From Glycomyces algeriensis (GTDB taxonomy: Bacteria > Actinomycetota > Actinomycetes > Mycobacteriales > Micromonosporaceae): a DNA stretch of 58,797 bases. A program made the translations under genes and the position numbers. The notes under the pieces were generated by a model. That model ran no database searches and was not told where the DNA came from. It worked only from the letters and a program-made list of their open reading frames with translations. Shown here one piece after another: positions 17,965-26,196 of the stretch. The stretch covers positions 511,115 to 569,911 of the forward strand of contig NZ_JAPZVR010000001.1 in NCBI RefSeq assembly GCF_027622855.1. Reading direction: 5' to 3'. How positions within the stretch are numbered: position 1 is the stretch's first letter; each line of letters opens with the position of its first letter.

Positions 17965-18018
17965 TGTTGAAAAACCGGGGATCGCGACCGTCGGATCGCA
18001 GGTAGACCGTACCGATTT

Positions 18019-18072
18019 TTGATAACGATTTCAAGACGTGACTTGAAATCGATTTCAGATTTGGGTTAGGGT
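18019..18072 (+). promoter_or_regulatory. Tandem LacI-family operators and promoter of the alpha-galactosidase operon
   Basis: TGAAATCGATTTCA (18044-18057) is a perfect palindrome matching the LacI-family consensus TG-N-AA-N-CG-N-TT-N-CA. TTGATAACGATTTCAA (18019-18034) is a second copy with two asymmetric positions, about 24 bp away centre to centre. A -35-like TTGAAA (18043-18048) inside the second operator and TTAGGG or TAGGGT (18066-18072) 17-18 nt on could form the promoter. The likely ligand is the LacI protein encoded at the end of this operon. Confidence 0.75.
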
Positions 18073-18137
18073 TCGGGCTGTCAACGCATCGCGGCGGGCT
18101 CCCGACCGCGTTCCCGACGTTAGGGCAAAGGAGTATC

Positions 18138-20228
18138 GTGACCGATCAGTTCTCTTGGGGCAGTGGACGTCTCGAGTTCGGATTCGCCTGGGGCGACGAT
18201 TCGCCGGTGCGCCTGGCGGGCCTCGTCCGCGACGGGGCCGCCGTCCCGTTGCACGCCGTCCCCCTCGTCGAGGTCACGACCGCTCATACCGGCAACACCC
18301 CCGCCGCCGACCGGATCTCCCACACCGAGCTCGGCCTGGCCCTGCGCTACGCCTCGCACGCCGAGGAGCACACTGACGGGGTCCGCAGGCTGGTCCTGCG
18401 CCAGACCGCACCCGGGTTCGAAGCCGTCGTCACCCTCGAGGTCTTCGACGCCGCCCCGGCCGCCGTGCGCTCCCGCGTCGAGATCCGCGCGACCGGGGAC
18501 CAGGTCCTCGTGCTCCGCTCCGTCGCCTCCTGGTCCTCCGGTTTCACCCGGCCCGGCGCCGCGGGGGAGGACAACCTCGCCGGCTGGCACCGCGTCCAGG
18601 GTGTGAGCGACTGGTTCGGCGAAGGCCGCTGGACCCGCACTCCGCTGCGCGGCAACGACTTCCCGCGCCTCTCCACCGAATACGCGCACAGCACGCACGA
18701 CCCGCGCGGCCACCACTCCGTCACCTCCGACGGCACCTGGTCCACCGGCCGCCACCTCCCGGTCGCGGGCGTGGAGACCCCCGGCCTCGCCTTCGCCTGG
18801 CAGATCGAGCACAACGGCGCCTGGCGCTGGGAGCTCGGCGAAGACCTCCAAGGCGGCTACTTCACCCTCTCCGGCCCCACCGACGCCGACTCGGCCTGGA
18901 CCCGCGTCGTGCGCCCCGGCGAGTCCTTCACGACCGTCCCGGCCACCGTCACCGCCGGAGACGACTTCACCGAAGCCGTTGCGGCCCTTACCGACTTCCG
19001 CCGCGCCGCCCGCCGCCCCCACCCCGACAACGCCGCGATGCCCGTGGTCTTCAACGACTACATGAACACCCTCCTCGGCGACCCCACCACCGAGAAGCTG
19101 CTCCCGCTCATCACGACCGCCGCCGAAGTGGGCGCCGAGATCTTCTGCATCGACGCCGGCTGGTACGACGACGGCGGCGACTGGTGGCCCAGCGTGGGGG
19201 AGTGGCGGCCCTCCACCACCCGCTTCCCCGGCGGCCTCGGCGAGGTCATCGACGCGATCCGCGCCGCCGGCATGGTCCCCGGCCTCTGGCTCGAACCCGA
19301 GGTCATCGGCGTCCGCAGCCCCATGGCGCAGCGGCTCCCCGATGAGGCGTTCCTCCAGCGCCACGGCCAGCGCCTCATCGAGCACCACCGCTACCACCTG
19401 GACCTTCGCCACCCGGCGGCCGTCACGCACCTCGACGGCGTCGTCGACCGCCTCGTCGCCGAGTTCGGCATCGGCTTCTTCAAGTTCGACTACAACATCA
19501 ACCCCGGTCCCGGCACGGACCTGAACGCGGACAGCGTGGGCGACGGCCTCCTCGGCCACAACCGCGCCCACCTCGCCTGGCTCGACGGCGTCCTGGACCG
19601 CCACCCCGGCCTGGTCATCGAGAACTGCTCCTCCGGGGCGATGCGCATGGACTTCGCCGTCCTCTCCCGCCTCGCCATGCAGTCCACTTCGGACCAGCAG
19701 GAGTTCACGAAGTACCCGCCGATCGCCGCTGCCGCGCCGATCTCGCTCCTGCCCGAGCAGGCCGCCAGCTGGGCCTACCCGCAGCCCGAGATGAACGACG
19801 AGGAGGTCGCGTTCTGCCTCGTCACCGGGCTCCTCGGCCGCTTCTACGTCTCCGGCCACCTCAACCGCATGACCGAGGCGCAGCGCGCCACCGTCGCCAC
19901 CGCCGTCGCGACCGCAAAGCAACTCCGCGAGTCCATCGCCGCCGGCCACGCCTACTGGCCCGCCGGGCTCCCCGACTGGACCGCGCCCTGGGTCGCCCTC
20001 GGCCTCCGCGGCGACGGCGAAGACCTCGTCTCCGTCTGGCGCCGCGGCGGCGACGCGACGACCGTGCTCCACCTGCCGCACCTCGCCGGCCGCGACCTCC
20101 GCGTCGCCACCGTGTTCCCCCTCGACCTCCCCGAGTGGAAGACCGACTGGGACCGCGACGCCGGCACCTTGACCGTGCAGGGAGGGGACGCCGACATCGC
20201 CGCCCGCACCCTGCGACTCCACTACTAG
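18138..20228 (+). CDS. GH36 alpha-galactosidase
   Basis: An enzyme of 696 aa that removes alpha-1,6-galactose from oligosaccharides such as galactomannan fragments, melibiose or raffinose. There is no signal peptide, so it acts in the cytoplasm after import. The N-terminal beta-sandwich (to about 300) is followed by the catalytic barrel, with DAGWYDD near 345, LWLEPEV, the nucleophile in FFKFDYN (D451), ENCSSGAMRMD, and the acid/base in TSDQQE (D519). A C-terminal beta domain completes the fold at normal family length. GTG start with AAAGGAG 4 nt upstream. It heads an operon with a binding protein, two permeases and LacI. Confidence 0.93.
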   Translation: MTDQFSWGSGRLEFGFAWGDDSPVRLAGLVRDGAAVPLHAVPLVEVTTAHTGNTPAADRISHTELGLALRYASHAEEHTDGVRRLVLRQTAPGFEAVVTLEVFDAAPAAVRSRVEIRATGDQVLVLRSVASWSSGFTRPGAAGEDNLAGWHRVQGVSDWFGEGRWTRTPLRGNDFPRLSTEYAHSTHDPRGHHSVTSDGTWSTGRHLPVAGVETPGLAFAWQIEHNGAWRWELGEDLQGGYFTLSGPTDADSAWTRVVRPGESFTTVPATVTAGDDFTEAVAALTDFRRAARRPHPDNAAMPVVFNDYMNTLLGDPTTEKLLPLITTAAEVGAEIFCIDAGWYDDGGDWWPSVGEWRPSTTRFPGGLGEVIDAIRAAGMVPGLWLEPEVIGVRSPMAQRLPDEAFLQRHGQRLIEHHRYHLDLRHPAAVTHLDGVVDRLVAEFGIGFFKFDYNINPGPGTDLNADSVGDGLLGHNRAHLAWLDGVLDRHPGLVIENCSSGAMRMDFAVLSRLAMQSTSDQQEFTKYPPIAAAAPISLLPEQAASWAYPQPEMNDEEVAFCLVTGLLGRFYVSGHLNRMTEAQRATVATAVATAKQLRESIAAGHAYWPAGLPDWTAPWVALGLRGDGEDLVSVWRRGGDATTVLHLPHLAGRDLRVATVFPLDLPEWKTDWDRDAGTLTVQGGDADIAARTLRLHY

Positions 20229-20252
20229 TCCCTCACCGTAAGGAGCGATTCA

Positions 20253-21566
20253 ATGAAGAACAGGTTCCGCAACGCGCTGGCGCTCGCCGCCGCAGGCGCG
20301 ATCACCCTCGCCGGGTGCTCCGACCCCGGCGCCGACACCGGGTCGGACGGCCCGGTCTCCTGGCCCGCGCAGGACGCCGACCTCACCGGCACCACCCTCA
20401 CCATCTGGGCCGCCCAGAACTCGAACACCGTGCCCGACAGCGTCATCGCGGGCTTCGAGGAGCTCACCGGCGCCGAGGTCGAGGTCGTCACCATCCCCGA
20501 CCCGTACGAGCAGGGCGTCCAGACCAAGGTCGCCACCGGCGACAAGCCCGACCTCGCGTTCTGGCAGCCCACGGGCTCCCAGCTGACGGCCCTCAACGCC
20601 TCCCAGAACCTCCAGCCGCTCGACGACGCCCCCTGGCTCGACGCCTACAAGCCCGAGCTGCGCGACATCACCGGCATCCTCGACGACACCCGCTACGCCG
20701 CGCTCATCACGACCCCCGCGGTCGAGGGCGTCTACTACAACAAAGAGGTGTTCGCGGCCAACGGCATCACCGCGACCCCCACCGACTGGGACTCCTTCGT
20801 GCAGACCGCCCGCGACCTCAAGGCCGCCGGCGTCACCCCCTTCCACGAGATGGCCGCGGACAAGTGGAGCACCCAGTGGTGGGTCCACGTGCTGCTCGCG
20901 GACGCCGCCGCGGACGGCCTCTGGGACCGCGTGAACGCGAACGAGGAGCAGTTCACCGACCCGACCATCCTGGGCGCCATCGAGTCCTACCAGGCGCTCA
21001 TCGACGAAGGCCTGTTCAACGAGGACATCAAGACCGCCACCTTCGAGGACCAGGGCGCCGCCCTCCTCGCGGGCGACGCCGCGATGGTCATGCAGGTCAA
21101 CTCCTACTTCGGCCAGCTCCAGTCGCTCGCCGACACCGAGGAGCTGAACCAGAAGATCGGCTTCTTCCCGATCTCGCCGTCCGGCAACACCGGCACCTTC
21201 ATCCCCGACCAGTCGAACGCCCTCGTGGCCTTCAAGACCGGCGACGAGCAGCGCGAGGCCGCCGCCCGCCAGCTCCTCTCCTACTGGATGGGCGACGGCT
21301 ACCAGGACTTCGTGAACGCCCAGTCCACCGTCTCGCTCCAGGCCGGCGTCGAGACCCCCGCCGATGTCCCGGAGGCCCTGCTCAGTGTCAGCGACTCGGT
21401 CGGCACGTCGGTCGGCTCGATGCAGGCCCAGGCCATCGCCAACCCGGACCTGTACATCTACCTCGCGGACATGATCCAAGGGACCAAGACGCCCGCCGAG
21501 GTCGCCGAGGCCACCCAGGCCCAGTTCGCCGAACTCGCCAAGGCCCAAGGCGCCGAAGGCTTCTAG
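20253..21566 (+). CDS. Sugar ABC transporter substrate-binding lipoprotein
   Basis: A 437-aa family 1 solute-binding protein with a short Sec lipoprotein signal ending in the lipobox LAGC (Cys near 22). Typical binder segments follow (TTLTIWAAQNSN, VATGDKPDLAFWQP, VEGVYYNKEVF, DFVNAQSTVSLQAG). It starts 24 nt after the alpha-galactosidase stop, with AAGGAG upstream. Partner to the two permeases downstream; likely imports alpha-galactosides. A hairpin after it probably raises its expression over the permeases. Confidence 0.9.
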   Translation: MKNRFRNALALAAAGAITLAGCSDPGADTGSDGPVSWPAQDADLTGTTLTIWAAQNSNTVPDSVIAGFEELTGAEVEVVTIPDPYEQGVQTKVATGDKPDLAFWQPTGSQLTALNASQNLQPLDDAPWLDAYKPELRDITGILDDTRYAALITTPAVEGVYYNKEVFAANGITATPTDWDSFVQTARDLKAAGVTPFHEMAADKWSTQWWVHVLLADAAADGLWDRVNANEEQFTDPTILGAIESYQALIDEGLFNEDIKTATFEDQGAALLAGDAAMVMQVNSYFGQLQSLADTEELNQKIGFFPISPSGNTGTFIPDQSNALVAFKTGDEQREAAARQLLSYWMGDGYQDFVNAQSTVSLQAGVETPADVPEALLSVSDSVGTSVGSMQAQAIANPDLYIYLADMIQGTKTPAEVAEATQAQFAELAKAQGAEGF

Positions 21567-21576
21567 CCACACCGAC

Positions 21577-21608
21577 GGGCGCCGGGCCGGGACCACGACC
21601 CGGCGCCC
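21577..21608 (+). terminator. Intercistronic hairpin after the binding-protein gene
   Basis: A perfect 10-bp G/C stem (21577-21586 and 21599-21608) with a 12-nt loop lies between the binding protein and the permease. No U-tract follows. Such hairpins usually stabilise the upstream message or cause partial termination. Confidence 0.6.
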
Positions 21609-21645
21609 ACATCTCCAGCGACACGCAAGCAGGAAGGCCCAACCC

Positions 21646-22545
21646 GTGACCACCATGCTCGCCAAGGGCAAGGCAGGACCCCGCCACCAAGACCATCCAC
21701 TATGGTTCCTCATCCCCGCGCTCGCGGTCCTGGTCGTGTTCTTCCTCGTCCCCACCGTCTTCAACTTCGTCTACGCCTTCACCGACTGGTCGAGCTTCAA
21801 GAGCGCCATCAACTTCGCCGGGTTCGACAACTTCACCTCCCTCTTCACCAACGGCACCCTCCTCAACTCCCTCAAAGTCACCCTCCTCTACGCCGTCCTC
21901 GTCGCGATCTTCCAGAACGCCTTCGGCCTCGGCCTCGCCCTCCTGCTCGAAAAGGACACCCGCGTCAACCGCGCCGTACGCGTCGCGTTCTTCGTCCCGG
22001 TCATCATGTCCGCGCTCGCGGTCGGCTACATCTTCCAGGCGCTGCTCAAGCCGGACGGCGCCCTGAACGGCATCATCGGCTGGTTCACCGGCTCGGACGT
22101 GTCGATCCCGTGGCTGGGCAGCACCACCTGGACCATCGTGGTCGTCGCAATCGTCCACGCCTGGAAGTGGATGGGCCTCTCGATGCTCATCTACCTGGCC
22201 GGGCTCAAGACCATCAGCGAGGACGTGCTCGAAGCGGGCCGCCTCGACGGGGCGAAGCGCTGGACCATGTTCAGCGCCATCCGGTTCCCGCTGCTCGCCC
22301 CCGCCGTCACGTTCAACGTCGCGACCGCTCTCCTGGGCTCCATGAACGGGTTCGACATCGTCCAGGCCACCACCGAGGGCGGCCCCGGCGGCACCACCGA
22401 ACTGCTGAACATCTACATCTTCCGGACCTTCGGGCAGGGCCTGTTCGCCCAGGCCACGACCATGAGCCTGATCCTGTTCCTCCTGGTCGCGATCCTCGCC
22501 TTCCCCGTGATCCGGTACCTGCGCAAGCGAGAGGACGTGCTGTGA
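21646..22545 (+). CDS. Sugar ABC transporter permease 1
   Basis: A MalF-type permease of 299 aa, GTG start. The first membrane helix is PLWFLIPALAVLVVFFLVP. Six segments are visible, and the EAA loop reads VLEAGRLDGAKRWTMFSAIRFP. It forms the channel with the overlapping next gene. As in the first transporter operon, no ATPase gene is present. Confidence 0.9.
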   Translation: MTTMLAKGKAGPRHQDHPLWFLIPALAVLVVFFLVPTVFNFVYAFTDWSSFKSAINFAGFDNFTSLFTNGTLLNSLKVTLLYAVLVAIFQNAFGLGLALLLEKDTRVNRAVRVAFFVPVIMSALAVGYIFQALLKPDGALNGIIGWFTGSDVSIPWLGSTTWTIVVVAIVHAWKWMGLSMLIYLAGLKTISEDVLEAGRLDGAKRWTMFSAIRFPLLAPAVTFNVATALLGSMNGFDIVQATTEGGPGGTTELLNIYIFRTFGQGLFAQATTMSLILFLLVAILAFPVIRYLRKREDVL

Positions 22546-23420
22546 CCCTCACCGCCGAACGGCCGGAGACGGCCGCCCGCACCGCACCCGCCCGCCGGGG
22601 GCCGAAGCGCCGCTTCCCCGTCCAGCCGGTCGTCGCGATCCTCGTCGCGGTCCTCGTGCTCGGCGTCCCCTTCTGGCTGGTCATCGCGACCGCCGCGAAG
22701 GACCAGGCCCAAGCGCTGAACCCGGACCTGTCGCCGCCGAGCGAATGGCGGCTGTTCGACAACTTCGCCCAAGTGTTCGCGGACGGCCGCATGGTCGCGG
22801 GCTTCTTCGGAAGCCTTCTCGTGATGGTCCCGGCGGTGATCGGCGTGCTCATCCTCGGCTCGATGGCCGCCTGGATCCTCGGCCGCCGCGGCGGAAAGCT
22901 CACGGCCGCGATCTACGCGCTGGGCATCTCGGGGATCGTGCTGCCGCCTGCGGTGGTGACGATCGTGCTCCTGCTGCGCCAGCTCGGCCTGGCCGGCACC
23001 GCGCTCGGCATGATCGGCGTCTACATGGGCATGTACCTGTCCACAGTGATCTTCTTCGTCACCGGCTTCGTGCGCACCATCCCGCACGAGCTGGAGGAGG
23101 CGGCCCGCGTGGACGGGGCCGGGCCGGTTCGTACCTTCATCCGGGTGATCCTGCCGCTGCTGCGGCCGGTGCTGGCCACCGCGACCATCCTGATCTGCCT
23201 CTACATCTGGAACGACGTGTTCTACGCGCTGTTCGTGGTCGGCGGCCGGCTCGACACGCTGCCTCTGAATCTCTACCAGGTGGCGAGCGCGGGCCTGTAT
23301 CTCCAGAACTGGCACCTCATCTTCGCCTATATCATCCTGATGAGCCTGCCGCTCCTGATCACCTTCGTGGTCGCCCAGCGCAGGATCATCTCCGGGATCA
23401 CAAGCGGAGCGGTGAAATGA
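22542..23420 (+). CDS. Sugar ABC transporter permease 2
   Basis: A MalG-type permease of 292 aa. The GTG start overlaps the preceding stop as GTGA, setting the start. Six membrane helices and an EAA loop (ELEEAARVDGAGPVRTFIRV) are visible. The last residues TSGAVK are copied in a tiny ORF directly downstream. Confidence 0.9.
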   Translation: MTLTAERPETAARTAPARRGPKRRFPVQPVVAILVAVLVLGVPFWLVIATAAKDQAQALNPDLSPPSEWRLFDNFAQVFADGRMVAGFFGSLLVMVPAVIGVLILGSMAAWILGRRGGKLTAAIYALGISGIVLPPAVVTIVLLLRQLGLAGTALGMIGVYMGMYLSTVIFFVTGFVRTIPHELEEAARVDGAGPVRTFIRVILPLLRPVLATATILICLYIWNDVFYALFVVGGRLDTLPLNLYQVASAGLYLQNWHLIFAYIILMSLPLLITFVVAQRRIISGITSGAVK

Positions 23421-23472
23421 ACCCGAGTACCAGTGGTGCGGTGAAATGAGCGCCGGCGGTGCGGGGAAGTGA
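23417..23472 (+). other. Two linked micro-ORFs repeating the permease 3' end
   Basis: ATGA overlaps link the permease stop to a 10-codon ORF (23417-23449, MNPSTSGAVK), and that to an 8-codon ORF (23446-23472, MSAGGAGK) that runs up to the lacI ribosome-binding site. The permease ends TSGAVK and the first micro-ORF ends with the same six residues, so the stretch looks like an imperfect tandem duplication of the gene end. It could carry ribosomes from the permease to lacI, or be neutral debris. Confidence 0.5.
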
Positions 23473-23480
23473 GGAGAGCT

Positions 23481-24494
23481 GTGGGCAGGACGGGCAGGAA
23501 CCCGACGATCTCGGACGTCGCCGAACTGGCGGGCGTCTCGGTCCCGACGGTCTCCCGGGTGCTCACCGGGGCCGCGAAGGTGAGCCCGGCCAAGCGCGAG
23601 CTGGTCGAGGCCGCCATCGCGGAGCTCGACTTCCGGCCCAGCGCCGCCGCCCGCGTCCTCGTCTCGCGCAGGTCGCAGACCATCGCCGTCATCGCGGGCA
23701 ACACCTCCCGGTACGGCTACGCGGAGACGATCCGCGGCATCGAGATCGCGGCCCGCGCCGAGGGCTACACGGTCATGATCACCGTCGTGGAGAGCGCAGA
23801 CGCCGAGGAGGTGGACCGCGCGGTGGCGGCGGTCCGGATGCAGACCCTCGCCGGGGTCGTGGTCCTCAAGTTCGATCCGCCGGGCGTCGCCGCGCTGCAC
23901 AAGCTCGGTGAGGACCTGCCGGTCGTGGCCCTCTCCGGAACGCGGGAAGCCGGTGTGCCGCAAGCGGTCCTGGACGAGGCCGCCGCGGCGGAGGAACTCA
24001 CCGAGTACCTGCTGGGCCTGGGCCACCGCACCGTGCACCACGTGCGGGTCCCGCCCTCGCGCCGGGTCGACGGCCGCACGAGCGGCTGGAAGCGGGCCCT
24101 GACGAAGGCGGGCGCCGCGGTCCCCGCGGTGCGCGACGCGACCTGGGACCCCAAGAGCGGCATAGCGGTCGGCCGCGAACTCGCCGCGGACCCCGAGGTG
24201 ACGGCCGTCTTCTGCGGCAACGACGAGATCGCGATGGGCGTCATGCGCGGCATCACCGAGGCGGGCCGCCGCGTCCCCGAGGACATCTCGGTCGCGGGCT
24301 TCGACGACCACCCGCTCGCCGAGCTCTGGAGCCCCCCGTTGACCACAGTGGACCAGGACTTCGCAGGCCTGGGCACCCGGGGCTTCCAGCTCCTGAAGCT
24401 GGCGATCGACGGCACGGCCGCCCGCCGCTACTCCAGCGAGCGCCCGGCACTGGTCCGGCGCGAGAGCACCGCCGCTCCGAGGCAGGGCTCCTGA
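23481..24494 (+). CDS. LacI-family repressor of the alpha-galactosidase operon
   Basis: A 337-aa repressor. The GTG at 23481 is preferred since AGGAG lies 4 nt upstream and the usual short arm before the helix-turn-helix results; a GTG at 23469 would add 4 residues. The DNA-binding part reads TISDVAELAGVSVPTVSRVL, followed by the hinge helix (AAARVLVSRRS) that reads the central CG of LacI operators. The periplasmic-binding-like core has SVAGFDDHPLAEL and TTVDQD. It closes the operon and should bind the sites at 18019-18057, released by a galactoside or galactose. It may also act on the mannanase. Confidence 0.92.
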   Translation: MGRTGRNPTISDVAELAGVSVPTVSRVLTGAAKVSPAKRELVEAAIAELDFRPSAAARVLVSRRSQTIAVIAGNTSRYGYAETIRGIEIAARAEGYTVMITVVESADAEEVDRAVAAVRMQTLAGVVVLKFDPPGVAALHKLGEDLPVVALSGTREAGVPQAVLDEAAAAEELTEYLLGLGHRTVHHVRVPPSRRVDGRTSGWKRALTKAGAAVPAVRDATWDPKSGIAVGRELAADPEVTAVFCGNDEIAMGVMRGITEAGRRVPEDISVAGFDDHPLAELWSPPLTTVDQDFAGLGTRGFQLLKLAIDGTAARRYSSERPALVRRESTAAPRQGS

Positions 24495-24496
24495 CC

Positions 24497-25234
24497 TTGC
24501 CCGAATCCTCACCGGACGCCGTGCCGCTCGAGGGCGGGCGCATGGCCGCCGGGGTCGTCCGCGTCGGCGACACGGTGCACCGCCCGCTCTCCGGCTCCTC
24601 CGACTTCATGGCCGCGCTGCTCGGGCTGCTCGAACGGCAGGGCTTCGAAGGCGCGCCGAGGCACCTCGGCAGGACCGGCGGCGCGGACGTCCTCTCGTTC
24701 CTCCCCGGCGAGGTCCCGGCCCGGTTCGGGGTCTGGTCGGACACCCAGGTCCAGGCCGCGGCGGCGCTGCTGCGCCAGATGCACGACGCGACCCGCGGGA
24801 GCGACTTGGCCGGACGGTGCGACGTGGTGTGCCACCACGACCCCGGCCCGAACAACGCGGTCTTCCAGGGCGGTGTCCCGGTCGCGTTCATCGACTTCGC
24901 CGAGGCCGCCCCCGGCGGCCGGCTCGAGGACGTGGCCTACCTGGCCTGGACCTGGTCCGTCGCTTCGAAGCAGGTCCTCTCCCTTGCGCGCCAAGCGGAC
25001 CAGGTGCGCATCATCGCCGATGCGTACGGCCTGGAGGTCGCGGAGCGGCAGGTGCTGGTCGACTGCATCCTCGAACGACAGGCCCGCAATGTGCGCTTCT
25101 GGGCCGAGTTCAAGGCAGGGCCGGCGACCGCCCCGACCACGCCGGAGCAGTTGGCCGACCGCATCGAGTGGAGCCGCCGCGAGCACGCCTTCGTCGCCGC
25201 GCACCGCGAGGTCTTCGACCGCGCGCTGGCCTGA
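24497..25234 (+). CDS. APH-fold phosphotransferase
   Basis: A 245-aa kinase-like protein, beginning with TTG 2 nt after the lacI stop; a start at the ATG 24542 is possible. The catalytic segment is VCHHDPGPNNAVF, with HHD in place of the common HGD, and the metal segment is AFIDFAEAAPG. This subgroup of small actinobacterial phosphotransferases has no known substrate. The tight spacing makes it the last gene of the alpha-galactoside operon, but a link to sugar use is not shown. Confidence 0.75.
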   Translation: MPESSPDAVPLEGGRMAAGVVRVGDTVHRPLSGSSDFMAALLGLLERQGFEGAPRHLGRTGGADVLSFLPGEVPARFGVWSDTQVQAAAALLRQMHDATRGSDLAGRCDVVCHHDPGPNNAVFQGGVPVAFIDFAEAAPGGRLEDVAYLAWTWSVASKQVLSLARQADQVRIIADAYGLEVAERQVLVDCILERQARNVRFWAEFKAGPATAPTTPEQLADRIEWSRREHAFVAAHREVFDRALA

Positions 25235-25263
25235 ACCTCCGCGCATCCCTCCAGGTCAGCAAC

Positions 25264-25329
25264 GTATTCAACCAATCAGTTGACAACAACGGCGCCGAGG
25301 TCTATCGTTGTATTCAACCAACTAGTTGA
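25264..25329 (+). promoter_or_regulatory. ArsR operon promoter with duplicated operator
   Basis: TTGACA (25280-25285) and TATCGT (25303-25308) with a 17-nt spacer form a very good promoter. Two 20-bp direct copies flank it, at 25264-25283 and 25310-25329. They share GTATTCAACCAA and GTTGA; the second contains the palindrome CAACTAGTTG. One copy ends in the -35 box and the other covers the transcription start, as expected for an autoregulating ArsR repressor. Confidence 0.75.
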
Positions 25330-25338
25330 GGACGAATC

Positions 25339-25707
25339 GTGGGTGACAGTACGCAGCTGCTCGACCGGGCCTTCGCGGCACTCGCCGATCCGACCCGGCG
25401 CGACCTCGTCGCCCGGCTCTCCGTCTCCGACGCCACGGTGGGCGAGCTGGCCGAGCCGTACGAAATGAGCTTCCAGGCCGTCTCCAAGCACGTCAAAGTG
25501 CTCGAAGAGGCCGGCCTGGTGACCCGCAGCAGAGACGCCCAGCGCCGACCCGTCCACCTGAACAGGGAGGCCTTCGACCTGATGACGCAGTGGATCGAGC
25601 GATACCGCCGCGAGGCGGAGGAACGCTACCGCCGGCTCGACGCCCTCCTGGCCCGCACGGCCCAGGACGACGAGGACCGGCGAACCGAAAAGGAGCAGGC
25701 ATCATGA
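25339..25707 (+). CDS. ArsR-family winged-helix repressor
   Basis: A 122-aa regulator with GTG start. The winged helix covers about residues 8-85 (FAALADPTRRDLVARL, then FQAVSKHVKVLEEAGLV and a wing with SRDAQRRPVHL). It lacks the CxC metal site, so it belongs to the metal-independent group that is usually paired with SRPBCC proteins, as here. It overlaps the next gene by ATGA and probably represses its own operon through the duplicated operator. Confidence 0.9.
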   Translation: MGDSTQLLDRAFAALADPTRRDLVARLSVSDATVGELAEPYEMSFQAVSKHVKVLEEAGLVTRSRDAQRRPVHLNREAFDLMTQWIERYRREAEERYRRLDALLARTAQDDEDRRTEKEQAS

Positions 25708-26192
25708 CCAAGCAAGCCGAGATCGTCGCGGACCCCATGGTCCCCACGATCGAGATCACCAGGGAATTCGACGCGACGCCCGAGCGCGTGTTCCACGCTC
25801 ACGTCGACCCGGAGCTCTACGCCGAGTGGATCGGGCCCCGCGCGTCGAACACGAAGATCACCCGCTGGGACGTCCGCACGGGCGGCGAGTGGGCCTTCAC
25901 CGGCGAAGGGCCGGACGGGGGCGGGACCTACGCCTTCTTCGGCAGCTACCACGAGGTCCGCGAGAACGAGCGGATCGTCTGGACCTTCACCTACGAGGGC
26001 GAGCCCGACAAGGTCTTCCTCGAGACGCTGACCTTCGAACCGCTCGAGGGCGGCCGCACCCGCCTGCGGGTGCTGAGCGTGACCGGGGACTTCGAGACCC
26101 GCGACGGCATGCTCGCCAGCGGCATGGACGTCGGCGTCAACGAGGGCTACGAGAAGCTCGACGAAATGCTCGCCGCACAGGAAGAGGCGTAG
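25704..26192 (+). CDS. SRPBCC (AHSA1-like) protein
   Basis: A START-like ligand-binding fold of 162 aa. It has the typical N-terminus ITREFDATPERVFHAHVDPELYAEWIGP, central VRTGGEWAF, GSYHEVRENERIVWTF, and a C-terminal helix with GMDVGVNEGYEKLDEML. These proteins bind small hydrophobic molecules or act in stress response; no ligand can be named. Translation is coupled to the ArsR gene by an ATGA overlap. Confidence 0.88.
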   Translation: MTKQAEIVADPMVPTIEITREFDATPERVFHAHVDPELYAEWIGPRASNTKITRWDVRTGGEWAFTGEGPDGGGTYAFFGSYHEVRENERIVWTFTYEGEPDKVFLETLTFEPLEGGRTRLRVLSVTGDFETRDGMLASGMDVGVNEGYEKLDEMLAAQEEA

Positions 26193-26196
26193 AACC

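Noticed and set aside
17795..17970. Target-site duplication at the palindrome ends
   Set aside because: Flanking bases (CTAA on the left, TGTT on the right) do not match, so mobility is not shown.
17801..18034. Short ORFs in the 160-bp palindrome
   Set aside because: The same residues appear from both strands because of the inverted repeat; there are no ribosome-binding sites.
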